A DNA stretch of 64,000 bases from Streptomyces monashensis. GTDB taxonomy: Bacteria > Actinomycetota > Actinomycetes > Streptomycetales > Streptomycetaceae. The DNA lies in contig NZ_MLYO01000024.1 of the NCBI RefSeq assembly GCF_001866665.1, positions 1 to 64,000 on the forward strand, in the 5' to 3' direction. Positions 25,210 through 35,494 of the stretch are shown here, piece by piece (the first letter of the stretch is position 1; each line of letters begins with the position of its first letter). A program made the translations under genes and the position numbers. The notes beneath the pieces were generated by a model that worked only from the letters and a program-made list of their open reading frames with translations, was not told the DNA's origin and searched no databases.

Positions 25210-26373
25210 TCAGGCGGGGTGCCCCACGAGCATCGTCGGTGCTCCTGCCACCCGGGTCAGGAACACAGTCGCCGCGTTCGGCCCCTGTGGCTTCACCTTC
25301 TTGCGCAGTTCCTCCGGCTCGACCGCCGACCCGCGCTTCTTCACGGTCAGCGTGCCGACCTCCCGCTCGCGCAGCAGGGCCTTCAACTTCTTGACGTTGA
25401 AGGGGAGTTGGTCGGTGATCTCGTAGGCGGTGGCGTACGGGGTCGGGCGCAGCTCGTCGGCGGTGACGTACGCGATGGTGGGGTCGATCAGGCCGCCGGC
25501 CAGGTCCTGCGCCACCTCGGCGACCAGGTGCGCCCGGATCACGGCGCCGTCGGGCTCGTACAGGTACCGCCCCACCGGCCGGACGTCCGGGTCGGGCAGC
25601 CCCCGGCCGGGCAGGGTGCGCGGACCGGGCAGCAGGGTGGCCCGCACGGCGCCCGGCGCGCCGGTGCCGAACCACAGCACCGCCTCCTTCACGTCCCCGC
25701 CGTCGGAGATCCACTCGGCCTCGGCCTCGGCGGGGACCGCCTCGTGCGGGATGCCCGGAGCGATCTTCAGGGCGGCGCGGGGAGCCGTACGGGCCGCGCC
25801 GACCGCCCAGGACAGGGGCGGCGAGTAGGCCTCGGGATCGAAGATCCGGCCGCGGCCGCCCCGCCTCGCCGGATCGACGAAGACGGCGTCGTAGCCGCTG
25901 GTGTCCACCTCCGTGACGTCCGCCTCGCGGACCTCGATCAGCTCGCCGAGGCCCAGCGCCTCGGTGTTCGCCCGGGCCGTGGCCGCCGTCACCGGGTCCC
26001 GGTCCACGGCGAGCACCCGGATCCCGGCCCGGGCCAGCGCGATCGCGTCCCCGCCGATCCCGCAGCACAGGTCGGCGACGCAGGTCACGCCGAGCGCCGT
26101 GAACCGCTCGGCGCGGTACGCCGCCACGGCGGCCCGCGTCGACTGCTCGACCCCGTTCGGCGTGAAGAACATCCGCCCCGCGTCCGCCGCCCCGAACTTC
26201 GCCGCCGCCCGCTGCCGCAGCCGGGCCTGGCCGAGCGCGGCCGAGACCAGCTCGGCCGGGTGGTCGCGGCGCAGCCGGGTGGCGACGGCGAGTTCGTCCG
26301 CCGGTGCGGTGTCGCGCACCTCGTCGAGGAGGGCGCGGCCTTCGGGGGTGAGCAGGAGGGCGAGGTCGTTCAC
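25210..26373 (-). CDS. THUMP-like-domain class I SAM-dependent methyltransferase
   Basis: 387 residues. The SAM-binding motif I is VADLCCGIGGDAIALARAG (~residues 96-114), with acidic LAVDRDP next, and the catalytic-region motif IV is VFVDPARRGGRGRIFDPEAY. The C-terminal ~130 residues (PVGRYLYEPDGAVIRAHLVA ... QLPFNVKKLKALLRE) match the THUMP-like domain of this actinobacterial family. An RNA substrate is likely but unknown. The probable start is GTG 26373; no clear ribosome binding site, so the start is uncertain. Convergent with the sigma factor across a repeat. Confidence 0.85.
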   Translation of the reverse strand: MNDLALLLTPEGRALLDEVRDTAPADELAVATRLRRDHPAELVSAALGQARLRQRAAAKFGAADAGRMFFTPNGVEQSTRAAVAAYRAERFTALGVTCVADLCCGIGGDAIALARAGIRVLAVDRDPVTAATARANTEALGLGELIEVREADVTEVDTSGYDAVFVDPARRGGRGRIFDPEAYSPPLSWAVGAARTAPRAALKIAPGIPHEAVPAEAEAEWISDGGDVKEAVLWFGTGAPGAVRATLLPGPRTLPGRGLPDPDVRPVGRYLYEPDGAVIRAHLVAEVAQDLAGGLIDPTIAYVTADELRPTPYATAYEITDQLPFNVKKLKALLREREVGTLTVKKRGSAVEPEELRKKVKPQGPNAATVFLTRVAGAPTMLVGHPA

Positions 26374-26464
26374 CGGGTCATTGTGGGCCAGTCGGTGGAC
26401 GGTGCGCCCGCGGGCCGCGGTGTCGGCCGGGGATCCGGGTGCGCTCCTGGGAGGATCCGGCATC

Positions 26465-27409
26465 ATGCGAGCAGTCGTACAAAAAGATAAAAATTGGTCG
26501 CACTGCGGACGCCTCGCCCTCGGCTGCGGAGCCGCCGCCCTGGCCTCCGCCGCGCTCCTGTCCGGCTGCGCCGGCCCCGCCGAGGTCCGTCCCGTCGAGA
26601 CTCGCTCCGCCGGGACCCGCCCCGCACCCGGCAGCCGGGGCGCCTCCGAGCAGGCCCTGATCCTGCGGGCCCGGCAGGCCGCCGAGCACGCCCGCCTCGT
26701 CGCCGCCGCCAGGCGCTGGGGCCTGAACGAGGTCCCGCTGACGCCCCCGCCGCCGCCCAGGGTGAAGCCGGAGATCAGGGCGCGGGCCGGCTTCGAGGTG
26801 AAACACCAGGTGGACTGGGACCTGCCCCCGGTCTTCACCACGATCCCCACCGACCAGAAGATCGTCTTCCTCACGATCGACGACGGCTCGGAGAAGGACC
26901 CCCGCTTCCTGCGCATGATGCAGGACCTGAAGATCCCGTACACCGCGTTCCTCAGCAATTACCTGGTGAAGGACGACTACGGCTACTTCCGCACCATGCA
27001 GGCCGAGGGCCACACCCTCAACAACCACACCCTGCACCACCCCTACATGCCGGGCCTGTCCTACGAGGACCAGAAGGCCGAGATCTGCGGTATGCAGGAG
27101 ATCATGAAGAAGCAGTTCGGCAGGGCGCCCACCGTCATGCGCTTCCCGTACGGCAACTACAACCAGGACGGCCTGCGCGCCGCCAAGGCCTGCGGCATCA
27201 GGTACGCGCCGATCTGGAACGAGGAGGTGTACGTCGACCACTGGGAGTACCGCGAGGACGACCAGAAGATGCGCCGCGGCGACATCGTCCTCACCCACTT
27301 CCGCGGCCGCTCCGACTGGGACGGCACGATGGTCGACGACATGCGCCGCTTCCTGAACAAGGTCACCCGCGAGGGCTACGCCGTGGCCCGCCTGGAGGAC
27401 TACCTGTGA
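26465..27409 (+). CDS. lipoprotein polysaccharide deacetylase (NodB domain), copy 1
   Basis: 314-residue secreted lipoprotein. The lipobox is LLSGCAG (Cys ~31). The NodB domain (~130-310) has the metal Asp in FLTIDDGSEKDPR, HxxxH in NNHTLHHPY, MRFPYGNYN and the C-terminal DIVLTHFRG. Such enzymes remove N-acetyl groups from peptidoglycan or chitin-like polymers outside the membrane. ATG 26465 is preceded by GGGAGG. The first codons contain an AT-rich patch (around 26477-26495) unusual for this genome. It overlaps the next, paralogous gene by four bases. Confidence 0.9.
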   Translation: MRAVVQKDKNWSHCGRLALGCGAAALASAALLSGCAGPAEVRPVETRSAGTRPAPGSRGASEQALILRARQAAEHARLVAAARRWGLNEVPLTPPPPPRVKPEIRARAGFEVKHQVDWDLPPVFTTIPTDQKIVFLTIDDGSEKDPRFLRMMQDLKIPYTAFLSNYLVKDDYGYFRTMQAEGHTLNNHTLHHPYMPGLSYEDQKAEICGMQEIMKKQFGRAPTVMRFPYGNYNQDGLRAAKACGIRYAPIWNEEVYVDHWEYREDDQKMRRGDIVLTHFRGRSDWDGTMVDDMRRFLNKVTREGYAVARLEDYL

Positions 27410-28347
27410 CGCGCGGGAGGAGCCCATGGGGCCTGCCCCACCGGCGAACTCCCGTGCCCGGCCCCGTACCCGGCCCCGTGCCCGGCGGCGCTCCCACCCG
27501 CCGCACGCGCCGGGCGCCGGCCGCCGCCCTCCTCCCCGCCCTCCTCCTCACGGGGTGCGCCCTCCTCCTCACCGGCTGCGCGCAGTCCGTCGACCCCATC
27601 GAACGCCTCGGCCGCAAGGCCGCCGAAGAGGTCCGGCCGCACGCCCCGCACGGCCCCGACACGGACCGGGGCTACCGCCGCTGGGGCCTTTCCGAGCCCC
27701 TGGCCCGCCCGCCCCGGCCGGACGCCCGCACCCTCGCCCTGAGCCCGCACAGCGCCGGCCGCTCCCTGCCCCGGGTCATGGACCACGTCCCCACCCGTGA
27801 CCCGGTCGTCTTCCTCACCTACGACGACGGCGCCGACAAGGACCCCCGCTTCGTCGACATGGTCCGCGAACTGCGGCTGCCGGTCAGCATGTTCCTCACC
27901 GACAGCGTGGCCGGGCCCCGGTACGACCACTTCGCCCGCCTGCGCGAGCTGGGCGCCGGCATCCAGAACCACACCCTCGACCACCGCGTCCTGGCCGGAC
28001 TGCCGTACGCGAGCCAGCGTGCCGAGATCTGCGGCCAGCAGGACCGCCTCAAGTCCCGGCTCGGCCTGCGCGCCCGCCTCTTCCGCCCGCCCTACGGCTC
28101 GTACGACACGACCACCCTGCGCGCCGCCACCGACTGCGGCATCTCCGCGTTCGTCCTGTGGCGCGCCGTCATGACCCCGGCCGACCTGGCCTACAGCCGG
28201 GGCGAGCACCGCCTTCGCCCCGGCGACATCGTCCTGGTGGGGCCGGACGAGACGACGGGCCGGACCCTGCGGGACCGCACGATCAGGGTGCTGCGCAGGG
28301 CCCAGCAGCGGGGGCTGACGGTGGGGCGGCTGGAGGACTATCTGTAG
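27406..28347 (+). CDS. lipoprotein polysaccharide deacetylase (NodB domain), copy 2
   Basis: 313 residues, paralogue of the preceding gene and coupled to it through GTGA at 27406-27409. The N-terminal region repeats a lipobox-like unit (LLLTGCALLLTGCAQ), so either Cys could be lipidated. NodB motifs: FLTYDDGADKDPR, NHTLDHR, RPPYGSYD, DIVLVGPDE. In copy 1 the last motif keeps a His (LTHFRG); here it is LVGPDE, so the terminal catalytic His appears lost. It ends VGRLEDYL, matching ARLEDYL in copy 1. Probably lipoprotein but with altered or no activity. Confidence 0.85.
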   Translation: MTRGRSPWGLPHRRTPVPGPVPGPVPGGAPTRRTRRAPAAALLPALLLTGCALLLTGCAQSVDPIERLGRKAAEEVRPHAPHGPDTDRGYRRWGLSEPLARPPRPDARTLALSPHSAGRSLPRVMDHVPTRDPVVFLTYDDGADKDPRFVDMVRELRLPVSMFLTDSVAGPRYDHFARLRELGAGIQNHTLDHRVLAGLPYASQRAEICGQQDRLKSRLGLRARLFRPPYGSYDTTTLRAATDCGISAFVLWRAVMTPADLAYSRGEHRLRPGDIVLVGPDETTGRTLRDRTIRVLRRAQQRGLTVGRLEDYL

Positions 28348-28434
28348 GCGACCGCGGAGGCCGCCCTGGAGGCCGCCCGGGAGGCGTCCTGGAAGGCGGT
28401 TGCGGATCGTTCTTCGGCCGACGCGCCGCACGGA

Positions 28435-28476
28435 TTAGCAGTCCGCTTGACCGAGTGCTAATCGCGGTCATAGTCT
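28435..28476 (+). promoter_or_regulatory. groES-groEL promoter overlapping CIRCE element 1 (HrcA operator)
   Basis: TTAGCAGTC (28435-28443), nine bases, GAGTGCTAA (28453-28461): a CIRCE with one mismatch in the left half. The -35 TTGACC (28447-28452) lies in its spacer and the -10 TAGTCT (28471-28476) is 18 bases further, so bound HrcA would block RNA polymerase. Confidence 0.92.
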
Positions 28477-28482
28477 CGGCTC

Positions 28483-28507
28483 TGGCACTCGACGCGTGAG
28501 AGTGCCA
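28483..28507. promoter_or_regulatory. CIRCE element 2 (HrcA operator)
   Basis: TGGCACTC (28483-28490), nine bases, GAGTGCCA (28500-28507): a second CIRCE-type inverted repeat just downstream of the -10, over the likely transcription start. Two operators suggest tight heat-shock repression. Confidence 0.88.
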
Positions 28508-28607
28508 AACACGCGACGGGCAGGTCCGGCACCCGCGACGACGGATCCACCTGGTCGCCACCTCAGACAGTTAACCCCGTGAGATCTCCGAAGGGGGAGG
28601 TCGGATC

Positions 28608-28916
28608 GTGACGACCACCAGCTCCAAGGTTGCCATCAAGCCGCTTGAGGACCGCATCGTGGTCCAGCCGCTCGACGCCGAGCAGACCACCGCCTCTGGC
28701 CTGGTCATCCCGGACACCGCGAAGGAGAAGCCCCAGGAGGGCGCCGTCCTCGCCGTGGGTCCGGGCCGCTTCGAGAACGGCGAGCGTCTTCCGCTCGACG
28801 TCAAGGTCGGCGACGTCGTCCTGTACAGCAAGTACGGCGGCACCGAGGTGAAGTACAACGGCGAGGAGTTCCTCGTCCTCTCGGCTCGCGACGTGCTCGC
28901 GATCATCGAGAAGTAA
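28608..28916 (+). CDS. groES: co-chaperonin GroES
   Basis: 102-residue lid of the GroEL chaperonin. Motifs: [19 protein letters not shown], the mobile loop [18 protein letters not shown], and [20 protein letters not shown]. The start is GTG 28608 with GGGGGAGG upstream. Controlled by two CIRCE elements; a terminator-like hairpin follows before groEL. Confidence 0.98.
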   Translation: MTTTSSKVAIKPLEDRIVVQPLDAEQTTASGLVIPDTAKEKPQEGAVLAVGPGRFENGERLPLDVKVGDVVLYSKYGGTEVKYNGEEFLVLSARDVLAIIEK

Positions 28917-28941
28917 TCACCTCGAGCATTCCTTTGCTCTG

Positions 28942-30663
<1,722 letters not shown>

Positions 30664-30679
30664 GGCAAGCACTCGTCAG

Positions 30680-30717
30680 CGAAGGCCCGGCGCCCCGGAA
30701 GGGGAGCCGGGCCTTCG
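30680..30717 (+). terminator. terminator after groEL1
   Basis: CGAAGGCCCGG (30680-30690) pairs with CCGGGCCTTCG (30707-30717), an 11-bp stem. It lies between groEL1 and the convergent NTF2-like gene. Confidence 0.75.
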
Positions 30718-30739
30718 CCCTGTCCGCCGCGGCGCGCGG

Positions 30740-31447
30740 CTACTGCTCCAACTCGTCCAGCGCGCCCAGCTGCTGCAGCAGACCCAGGGTGTCGTGCTGC
30801 CACCAGGTCTCGGCGATCTTGCCGTCGGCGCCGAACCGGAACATCGTGGTCCCGCTCATGGCGACCTGCCGGCCGGTCGGCGCGATCCCCAGGAACTCGC
30901 CCTTGTGCGTGGCGCTGCCGGTCCAGCGCGCGCAGGCCCGCTCGCCCTGCACGAGCAGGTCCTCGATCGTGAACGCGAGGTCGAAGCCCGCGCGCCACAT
31001 CCGGTACTCGGCACGGGCGTTGTCCAGCCCCAGGGTGTCCTGCGGGTTGAACGGATCGTGGCTGTGGATGTCCTCGTCCAACAGGTCGTTGAGCGGCGGC
31101 AGTTCACCCGGAACCGTCAGCGCCGCGAAGAACCGCCGCACGGTCTCCTCGGCCGGCCGCTCGTCGCGCACGACGTCCAGGTCCGTGAACGCCGGCATCC
31201 CGTCGCACAGGGCGAGGAGCCCCTGGAAGACCCGGTCGGTCTCCGGGAGGTTCGAGTTCCGCATCGCCTCCTCGTACGACGGGAACTCCACGAACTCCAC
31301 GATGTGCGCCGCGTCCGAGCGGTCCTTGCCGACCAGCGCGTGCGTCGCCGTCCGCCTCCCCTTGGTCTGCGCGACCCAGTCGTCCAGGAGCCGGTTCATC
31401 TCGTCCAGCCGGCTCGTCCTGCACTCGATGAGTTGTACGAAGGTCAT
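30740..31447 (-). CDS. ABM-like plus SnoaL/NTF2-like two-domain protein
   Basis: 235 residues. The first ~95 (MTFVQLIECRTSRLDEMNRL ... AAHIVEFVEFPSYEEAM) look like a dimeric alpha/beta-barrel domain. Residues ~105-235 (ETVRRFFAALTVP ... LLDEDIHSHDPFNPQDT ... GIAPTGRQVAMSGTTMFRF) are a SnoaL-like/ester-cyclase NTF2 fold. ATG 31447 has GGGAGG eight bases upstream. Predicted ester cyclases of this type have no fixed substrate. Convergent with groEL1. Confidence 0.8.
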   Translation of the reverse strand: MTFVQLIECRTSRLDEMNRLLDDWVAQTKGRRTATHALVGKDRSDAAHIVEFVEFPSYEEAMRNSNLPETDRVFQGLLALCDGMPAFTDLDVVRDERPAEETVRRFFAALTVPGELPPLNDLLDEDIHSHDPFNPQDTLGLDNARAEYRMWRAGFDLAFTIEDLLVQGERACARWTGSATHKGEFLGIAPTGRQVAMSGTTMFRFGADGKIAETWWQHDTLGLLQQLGALDELEQ

Positions 31448-31567
31448 GACGCCGCCTCCCGGCCCCCCTGGCCCGGTTTCCGTCACGCCCATTTTCGCCC
31501 CGTTCGCGCACCGGGGCGACGGCGTCGTCCGTGCTCGCCCGGGGATCACCCCGTGCCCGCCCGGTGG

Positions 31568-32341
31568 CTACTGCGGCCCGTACTTGCGCCCCGTCCTCGA
31601 GGTGACCCCGCCCAGCAGGCCCCGGGGCGTGACCTTCACCAGGCCCATCAGCGCCTTGTACCTCGGGTCGGGGATCGACAGCGACTTGCCGCGCGCCAGA
31701 TCGGCCAGGGCCGCGGCGACCAGCTTGTCCGCGTCCAGCCACAGCCAGCCCGGGATGTTGTCCGTGCCCATCCCGGCCCGCTCGTGGAACTCGGTGCGCA
31801 CGAAGCCGGGGCACAGGGCCATCAGCCGCACCCCGCTGCCGGCCAGGTCCCGGGCCGCGCCCTGGGTGAACTGCACGACCCAGGCCTTGGAGGCGCCGTA
31901 GGTGCCGCGCGGCACGAAGGCGGCCACGGAGGCGACGTTGACGATGCCGCCCCGGTGCCGCTCGCGCATCGCCTCGGCCGCCGCCGACGTCAGCCGGAGC
32001 ACCGCCTCGCAGTGCACCTTGAGCATCCTCAGCTCGTCGGCCATGGACACGTCGAGGTAGCGCCCCTTGTTGCCGAAGCCGGCGTTGTTGACCAGCAGGT
32101 CGACCGGGTTCTTCCGGTCGCGCAGCCGGTCCGCCACCGACTCGATGCCCTTGTCCTCGGACAGGTCGGCACTCAGCACCTCGACCTCGATGCCGTGCCG
32201 GTCGTGCAACTCGGTGGCCTGCTCGCGCAGCCGCTTGGCGTCCCGTGCCACCAGGACGAGGTCATGCCCGTCAGCCGCCAGCCGCCGCGCGAACGCGGCA
32301 CCGATCCCCGCGGTCGATCCCGTAATCAGAGCCGTTGTCAT
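31568..32341 (-). CDS. short-chain dehydrogenase/reductase (classical SDR)
   Basis: 257 residues. TGSTAGIGAAFARRL is the cofactor loop (~7-21), NNAGFG at ~87, catalytic Ser in NVASVAAF and YGASK at ~150-154. It has the longer C terminus (DKLVAAALADLARGKSLSIP) of DltE-like SDRs. The Arg in VLVARDAKR suggests NADP(H). It lies between the ABM/SnoaL gene and the MOSC gene, all on the minus strand, but gaps of ~75-120 bases make an operon uncertain. Confidence 0.88.
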   Translation of the reverse strand: MTTALITGSTAGIGAAFARRLAADGHDLVLVARDAKRLREQATELHDRHGIEVEVLSADLSEDKGIESVADRLRDRKNPVDLLVNNAGFGNKGRYLDVSMADELRMLKVHCEAVLRLTSAAAEAMRERHRGGIVNVASVAAFVPRGTYGASKAWVVQFTQGAARDLAGSGVRLMALCPGFVRTEFHERAGMGTDNIPGWLWLDADKLVAAALADLARGKSLSIPDPRYKALMGLVKVTPRGLLGGVTSRTGRKYGPQ

Positions 32342-32415
32342 GGCCCAAGGGTAGTGACCCGGACCGACAGCCTCCGCTGCCGCGGGCCCCGCGCGCGACC
32401 CCGGATGACAGCCGC

Positions 32416-33084
32416 TCAGCCCCGCTGCTGCGCCACGTACTTGCGCGCCCGCGCCAGGGCCTCCGAGTGCAGCGCCTCGCCCGCCGCGAGCAGCCGCGGC
32501 AGCAGCTCCCGCTCGGTGGTGGCCGCGCGGAACTCCATCGCCGCCGTCACCCCGTGGTCCGGGCGGTGCACGATCTCGACCGGATCACCCGAGCGGATCT
32601 CACCCGGTTCGATCACCCGGAGGTAGGCCCCCGTCGCGGCCTTCCGGGTGAATCTCCTGACCCAGCCGCGCTCGCCCAAATGGCCCTGGAACGTACGGCA
32701 CGGAATCCGGCCCGAGGTCACCTCCAGGACCAGATCGGCGCCGACCCGCCAGCGCTCGCCGATCAGCGCCCCGGAGACGTCCAGCCCGCACGTCGTCAGG
32801 TTCTCCCCGAAGCAACCGTTGGCCAAAGATCTGCCGAGTTCGCGCTCCCAGTCGTCGAGATCCTCGCGCGCGAACGCGTACACCGCCTGCTCGTCCCCGC
32901 CGTGATGGCGCAGGTCGCACACCGCGTCCCCGGCGAGCCCGCTCGCGCCGGTGCCCTTGGGGCCCGGCGCCGTCACCCGCACCGGTCCGTCGGCCGGCTT
33001 CTTGTCGATGCCTGTCACCCCCTGTGCCTGGTCCGTGTACGGCACCGGCTGCGGGCGGCCCAGATTGACCGAGAGAACCTTCAT
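32416..33084 (-). CDS. MOSC-domain protein (YiiM-like)
   Basis: 222 residues. The MOSC fold signature GCFGENLTTCGLDVSGALIGER (split here across ~88-110) includes the conserved Cys, and DLRHHGGDEQAVYAFAREDL and GRIPCRTFQ are also family motifs. YiiM-type proteins detoxify N-hydroxylated bases using a molybdenum cofactor. The C-terminal ~60 residues (GVTAAMEFRAATTERELLPR) are the usual 3-alpha extension. Divergent from a LysR regulator, 80 bases between starts. Confidence 0.87.
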   Translation of the reverse strand: MKVLSVNLGRPQPVPYTDQAQGVTGIDKKPADGPVRVTAPGPKGTGASGLAGDAVCDLRHHGGDEQAVYAFAREDLDDWERELGRSLANGCFGENLTTCGLDVSGALIGERWRVGADLVLEVTSGRIPCRTFQGHLGERGWVRRFTRKAATGAYLRVIEPGEIRSGDPVEIVHRPDHGVTAAMEFRAATTERELLPRLLAAGEALHSEALARARKYVAQQRG

Positions 33085-33164
33085 GGACGTACGGTACGGG
33101 AGGTCATCTCAAAGCGTCGAGTGAATATTGGGCGCGATCTCCAAGCGGGGCTTATACTCGGAAG

Positions 33165-34106
33165 GTGATCGAGGCCCGCCATCTCCGCGTCCTGCGCGCC
33201 GTCGCCGCCACCGGTTCCTTCTCGGCGGCGGGGCGCGAACTGGGCTGCACCCAGCCCGCCGTCAGTCAGCAGATGAAGGCCCTGGAGACCTCGGTCGGCA
33301 CCCCGCTCCTGGTCCGCACCGGCCGCGAGATGCGCCTGACCCAGGCCGGCGAGGCGCTCGTCCGACATGCCTCCGGCATCCTCGCCGGGCTCACCGCCGC
33401 CGAGGAGGAGGTCGCCGCCATCGCCGGCCTGCGCGCCGGCCGGGTCCGGCTGGTCTCCTTCCCGAGCGGCAGCTCCACCCTGGTCCCCACCGCCCTGGCC
33501 GCCCTGCGCGCCGCCCACCCCGGCACCCGTGTCTCCCTGGAGGAGGCCGAGCCCCCGAAGTCGGTCGAGCTGCTCCGCGAGGGCGACTGCGACCTGGCCC
33601 TGGCCTTCCGCTACGCCGGGGCGGCCGCCGCCGAGGACTGGGACGACCTCGTCGTGCGGCCCCTGCTGACGGACCGGCTGGTCGCGCTCGTGCCCGAGCG
33701 GCACCGCCTCGCGCGCGCGGAGAGCGTCGCCATCGGCGAGCTGGCCCACGAACCCTGGATCGCGGGCTGCCCGCGCTGCCGGGGCCAGCTGGTCGAGGTG
33801 TGCGAGGGGGCCGGCTTCACCCCGCGCATCGACTTCGCCACCGACGACTACCCGGCGGTGGTCGGCCTGGTCGGCGCGGGCCTCGGCGTGGCCGTACTGC
33901 CGCAGCTCGCGGTGGAGTCGGTGCGGCCGAGGGGGGTGCGCACGGTCCGGCTGGAGCCGGCGGTACGGCGCGAGATCGTCGCCCTCACGCTGCCCGACCT
34001 GGCCCAGGTGCCGGCCGTGGCGGCGACCCTGGAGCAGCTGGCCCGCGTGTCCCTTCGCGCACAGGGGCACACGCAGGGGCACGAGGGCGCGCCCACGCGC
34101 GCGTAA
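33165..34106 (+). CDS. LysR-family transcriptional regulator
   Basis: 313 residues. The N-terminal winged HTH (HLRVLRAVAATGSFSAAGRE, CTQPAVSQQMKALE) is followed by a periplasmic-binding-like effector domain. GTG 33165 follows GGAAG. Divergent orientation with the MOSC gene over an 80-base gap is the classical LysR arrangement, so the MOSC gene is a candidate target. The C-terminal ~20 residues (RAQGHTQGHEGAPTRA) are low-complexity. Confidence 0.9.
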   Translation: MIEARHLRVLRAVAATGSFSAAGRELGCTQPAVSQQMKALETSVGTPLLVRTGREMRLTQAGEALVRHASGILAGLTAAEEEVAAIAGLRAGRVRLVSFPSGSSTLVPTALAALRAAHPGTRVSLEEAEPPKSVELLREGDCDLALAFRYAGAAAAEDWDDLVVRPLLTDRLVALVPERHRLARAESVAIGELAHEPWIAGCPRCRGQLVEVCEGAGFTPRIDFATDDYPAVVGLVGAGLGVAVLPQLAVESVRPRGVRTVRLEPAVRREIVALTLPDLAQVPAVAATLEQLARVSLRAQGHTQGHEGAPTRA

Positions 34107-34171
34107 GCGGCGCGGCGGCACCGGTCACGGGCGCATGTGCGCGCACCCGAAATAGTTGAAGAAACGTTCCT

Positions 34172-34501
34172 TCAATGACTTGGGGCGGTGTTCCCGCTGG
34201 TGCTCGACGCCGACACCAGGCGGTTGCGAGCCCGCCCCATCAACTCTTCGCGCTCGTCCTCGGTCAGGCCGCCCCACACGCCGTACGGCTCGCGCACCGC
34301 CAGCGCGTGCGCCGCGCACTCCGCACGGACAGGGCACCTCATGCAGACCTCCTTGGCCGAGTTCTCACGAGCGCTCCGAGCCGCCCCGCGCTCACCCTCC
34401 GGGTGGAAGAAGAGCGAGCTGTCCACCCCGCGGCAGGCAGCCAGCAGCTGCCAGTCCCACAGGTCAGCGTTCGGTCCGGGAAGGCGGGAGAAATCTGCCA
34501 T
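34172..34501 (-). CDS. whiD: WhiB-like regulator WhiD
   Basis: 109-residue iron-sulfur transcription factor needed for late sporulation in S. coelicolor. The [4Fe-4S] ligands Cys23, Cys53, Cys56 and Cys62 are in place (ACRGVD; EVCMRCPVRAECAA), as is the GVWGGLTEDER turn that contacts sigma region 4 of HrdB. The C terminus is basic then Ser/Thr-rich. ATG 34501 has AAGGGG eight bases upstream. Its location divergent from bldM supports the name. The stop lies within the near-palindrome 34156-34175 (TTGAAG ... CTTCAA), a possible weak terminator. Confidence 0.93.
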   Translation of the reverse strand: MADFSRLPGPNADLWDWQLLAACRGVDSSLFFHPEGERGAARSARENSAKEVCMRCPVRAECAAHALAVREPYGVWGGLTEDEREELMGRARNRLVSASSTSGNTAPSH

Positions 34502-34730
34502 TACGTGACCCCTTGTAGCCGTTCTGGGCGGATACGGTGCCAACGACCGTACATCTCCGGTCTAAGGAGATGAAAATATGACTCATTGCGAATCTAGCCT
34601 CGGACATCCCGAAACGGGAAGAAAAGCGGCCGAATGGGGCACGGGTTGTGATGAAAAGTTGAGGGTCTGTTGGTCGTGTCTGCACCGTGTCGAGACCCTC
34701 ACGTAGAGTGCCGATGACCGTATGCAGCCC

Positions 34731-34758
34731 CGTAACTCTTTCGAGTGACCGTCGTTGA
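34731..34758 (+). promoter_or_regulatory. sigma-BldN-type promoter of bldM
   Basis: CGTAAC (34731-34736), 16 bases, CGTTGA (34753-34758) matches the sigma-BldN promoter known for bldM p1 in S. coelicolor. It would give a ~115-base leader. The remainder of the 381-base whiD-bldM intergenic region (34502-34882) is relatively AT-rich near 34575-34660 and must hold the whiD promoter too, which I could not pin down. Confidence 0.8.
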
Positions 34759-34882
34759 GAGTGTGGAGGCGGTTGAGAACACCGGCACTCGGGCAGGCGT
34801 CCGGGGCGGTCGACCGCACAGGTGACGATTCCGTACCAGCCTGGAGGCTCAAGGTGACGCGCATCAGCTGCGGAGGGCGGTC

Positions 34883-35494
34883 ATGACTTCCGTCCTCGTC
34901 TGCGACGACTCCCCGCTTGCCCGAGAAGCGCTGCGCCGCGCGGTCGCGACCGTGCCCGGTGTCGAGCGCGTGACGACGGCGGCCAACGGCGAGGAAGTCC
35001 TCCGCCGCTGGGGCGCCGACCGTTCCGATCTCATCCTGATGGACGTGCGCATGCCCGGCCTGGGCGGCGTGGAAACCGTCCGCCGGCTGCTGTCCGCCGA
35101 TCCGGGCGCGCGCATCATCATGCTCACCGTCGCCGAGGATCTCGACGGCGTGGCCCTCGCGGTCGCCGCCGGCGCCCGCGGGTACCTGCACAAGGACGCC
35201 TCGCGCGCGGAGCTGCGCGCCACGGTGACGCAGGCGCTGGCCGACCCGACCTGGCGGCTGGCCCCGCGCCGGCTCCGCTCGGCCGAGATGGGCGCCGCGC
35301 CCACGCTCACCGCGCGCGAGATCCAGGTGCTGGAAGGCATGAGCCACGGCCGCTCCAACGCGGAGATCGGGCGCGAGCTGTTCCTCTCCGAGGACACGGT
35401 CAAGACGCACGCGCGCCGCCTGTTCAAGAAGCTCGGCGCCTCGGACCGGGCCCACGCCGTGGCGCTCGGCTTCCGCTGGGGACTGGTCCGGTAG
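34883..35494 (+). CDS. bldM: developmental response regulator BldM
   Basis: 203-residue orphan response regulator required for aerial development. The receiver domain (MTSVLVCDDSPLAREALRRA) has Asp54 in LILMDVRMPGL and Lys in YLHKDAS. The LuxR-type HTH is LTAREIQVLEGMSHG, SNAEIGRELFLSEDTVKTH. In S. coelicolor Asp54 is dispensable and BldM acts as a homodimer or with WhiI (established knowledge). ATG 34883 has GGAGGG upstream. Near-identity to the remembered S. coelicolor sequence makes this certain. Confidence 0.97.
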   Translation: MTSVLVCDDSPLAREALRRAVATVPGVERVTTAANGEEVLRRWGADRSDLILMDVRMPGLGGVETVRRLLSADPGARIIMLTVAEDLDGVALAVAAGARGYLHKDASRAELRATVTQALADPTWRLAPRRLRSAEMGAAPTLTAREIQVLEGMSHGRSNAEIGRELFLSEDTVKTHARRLFKKLGASDRAHAVALGFRWGLVR

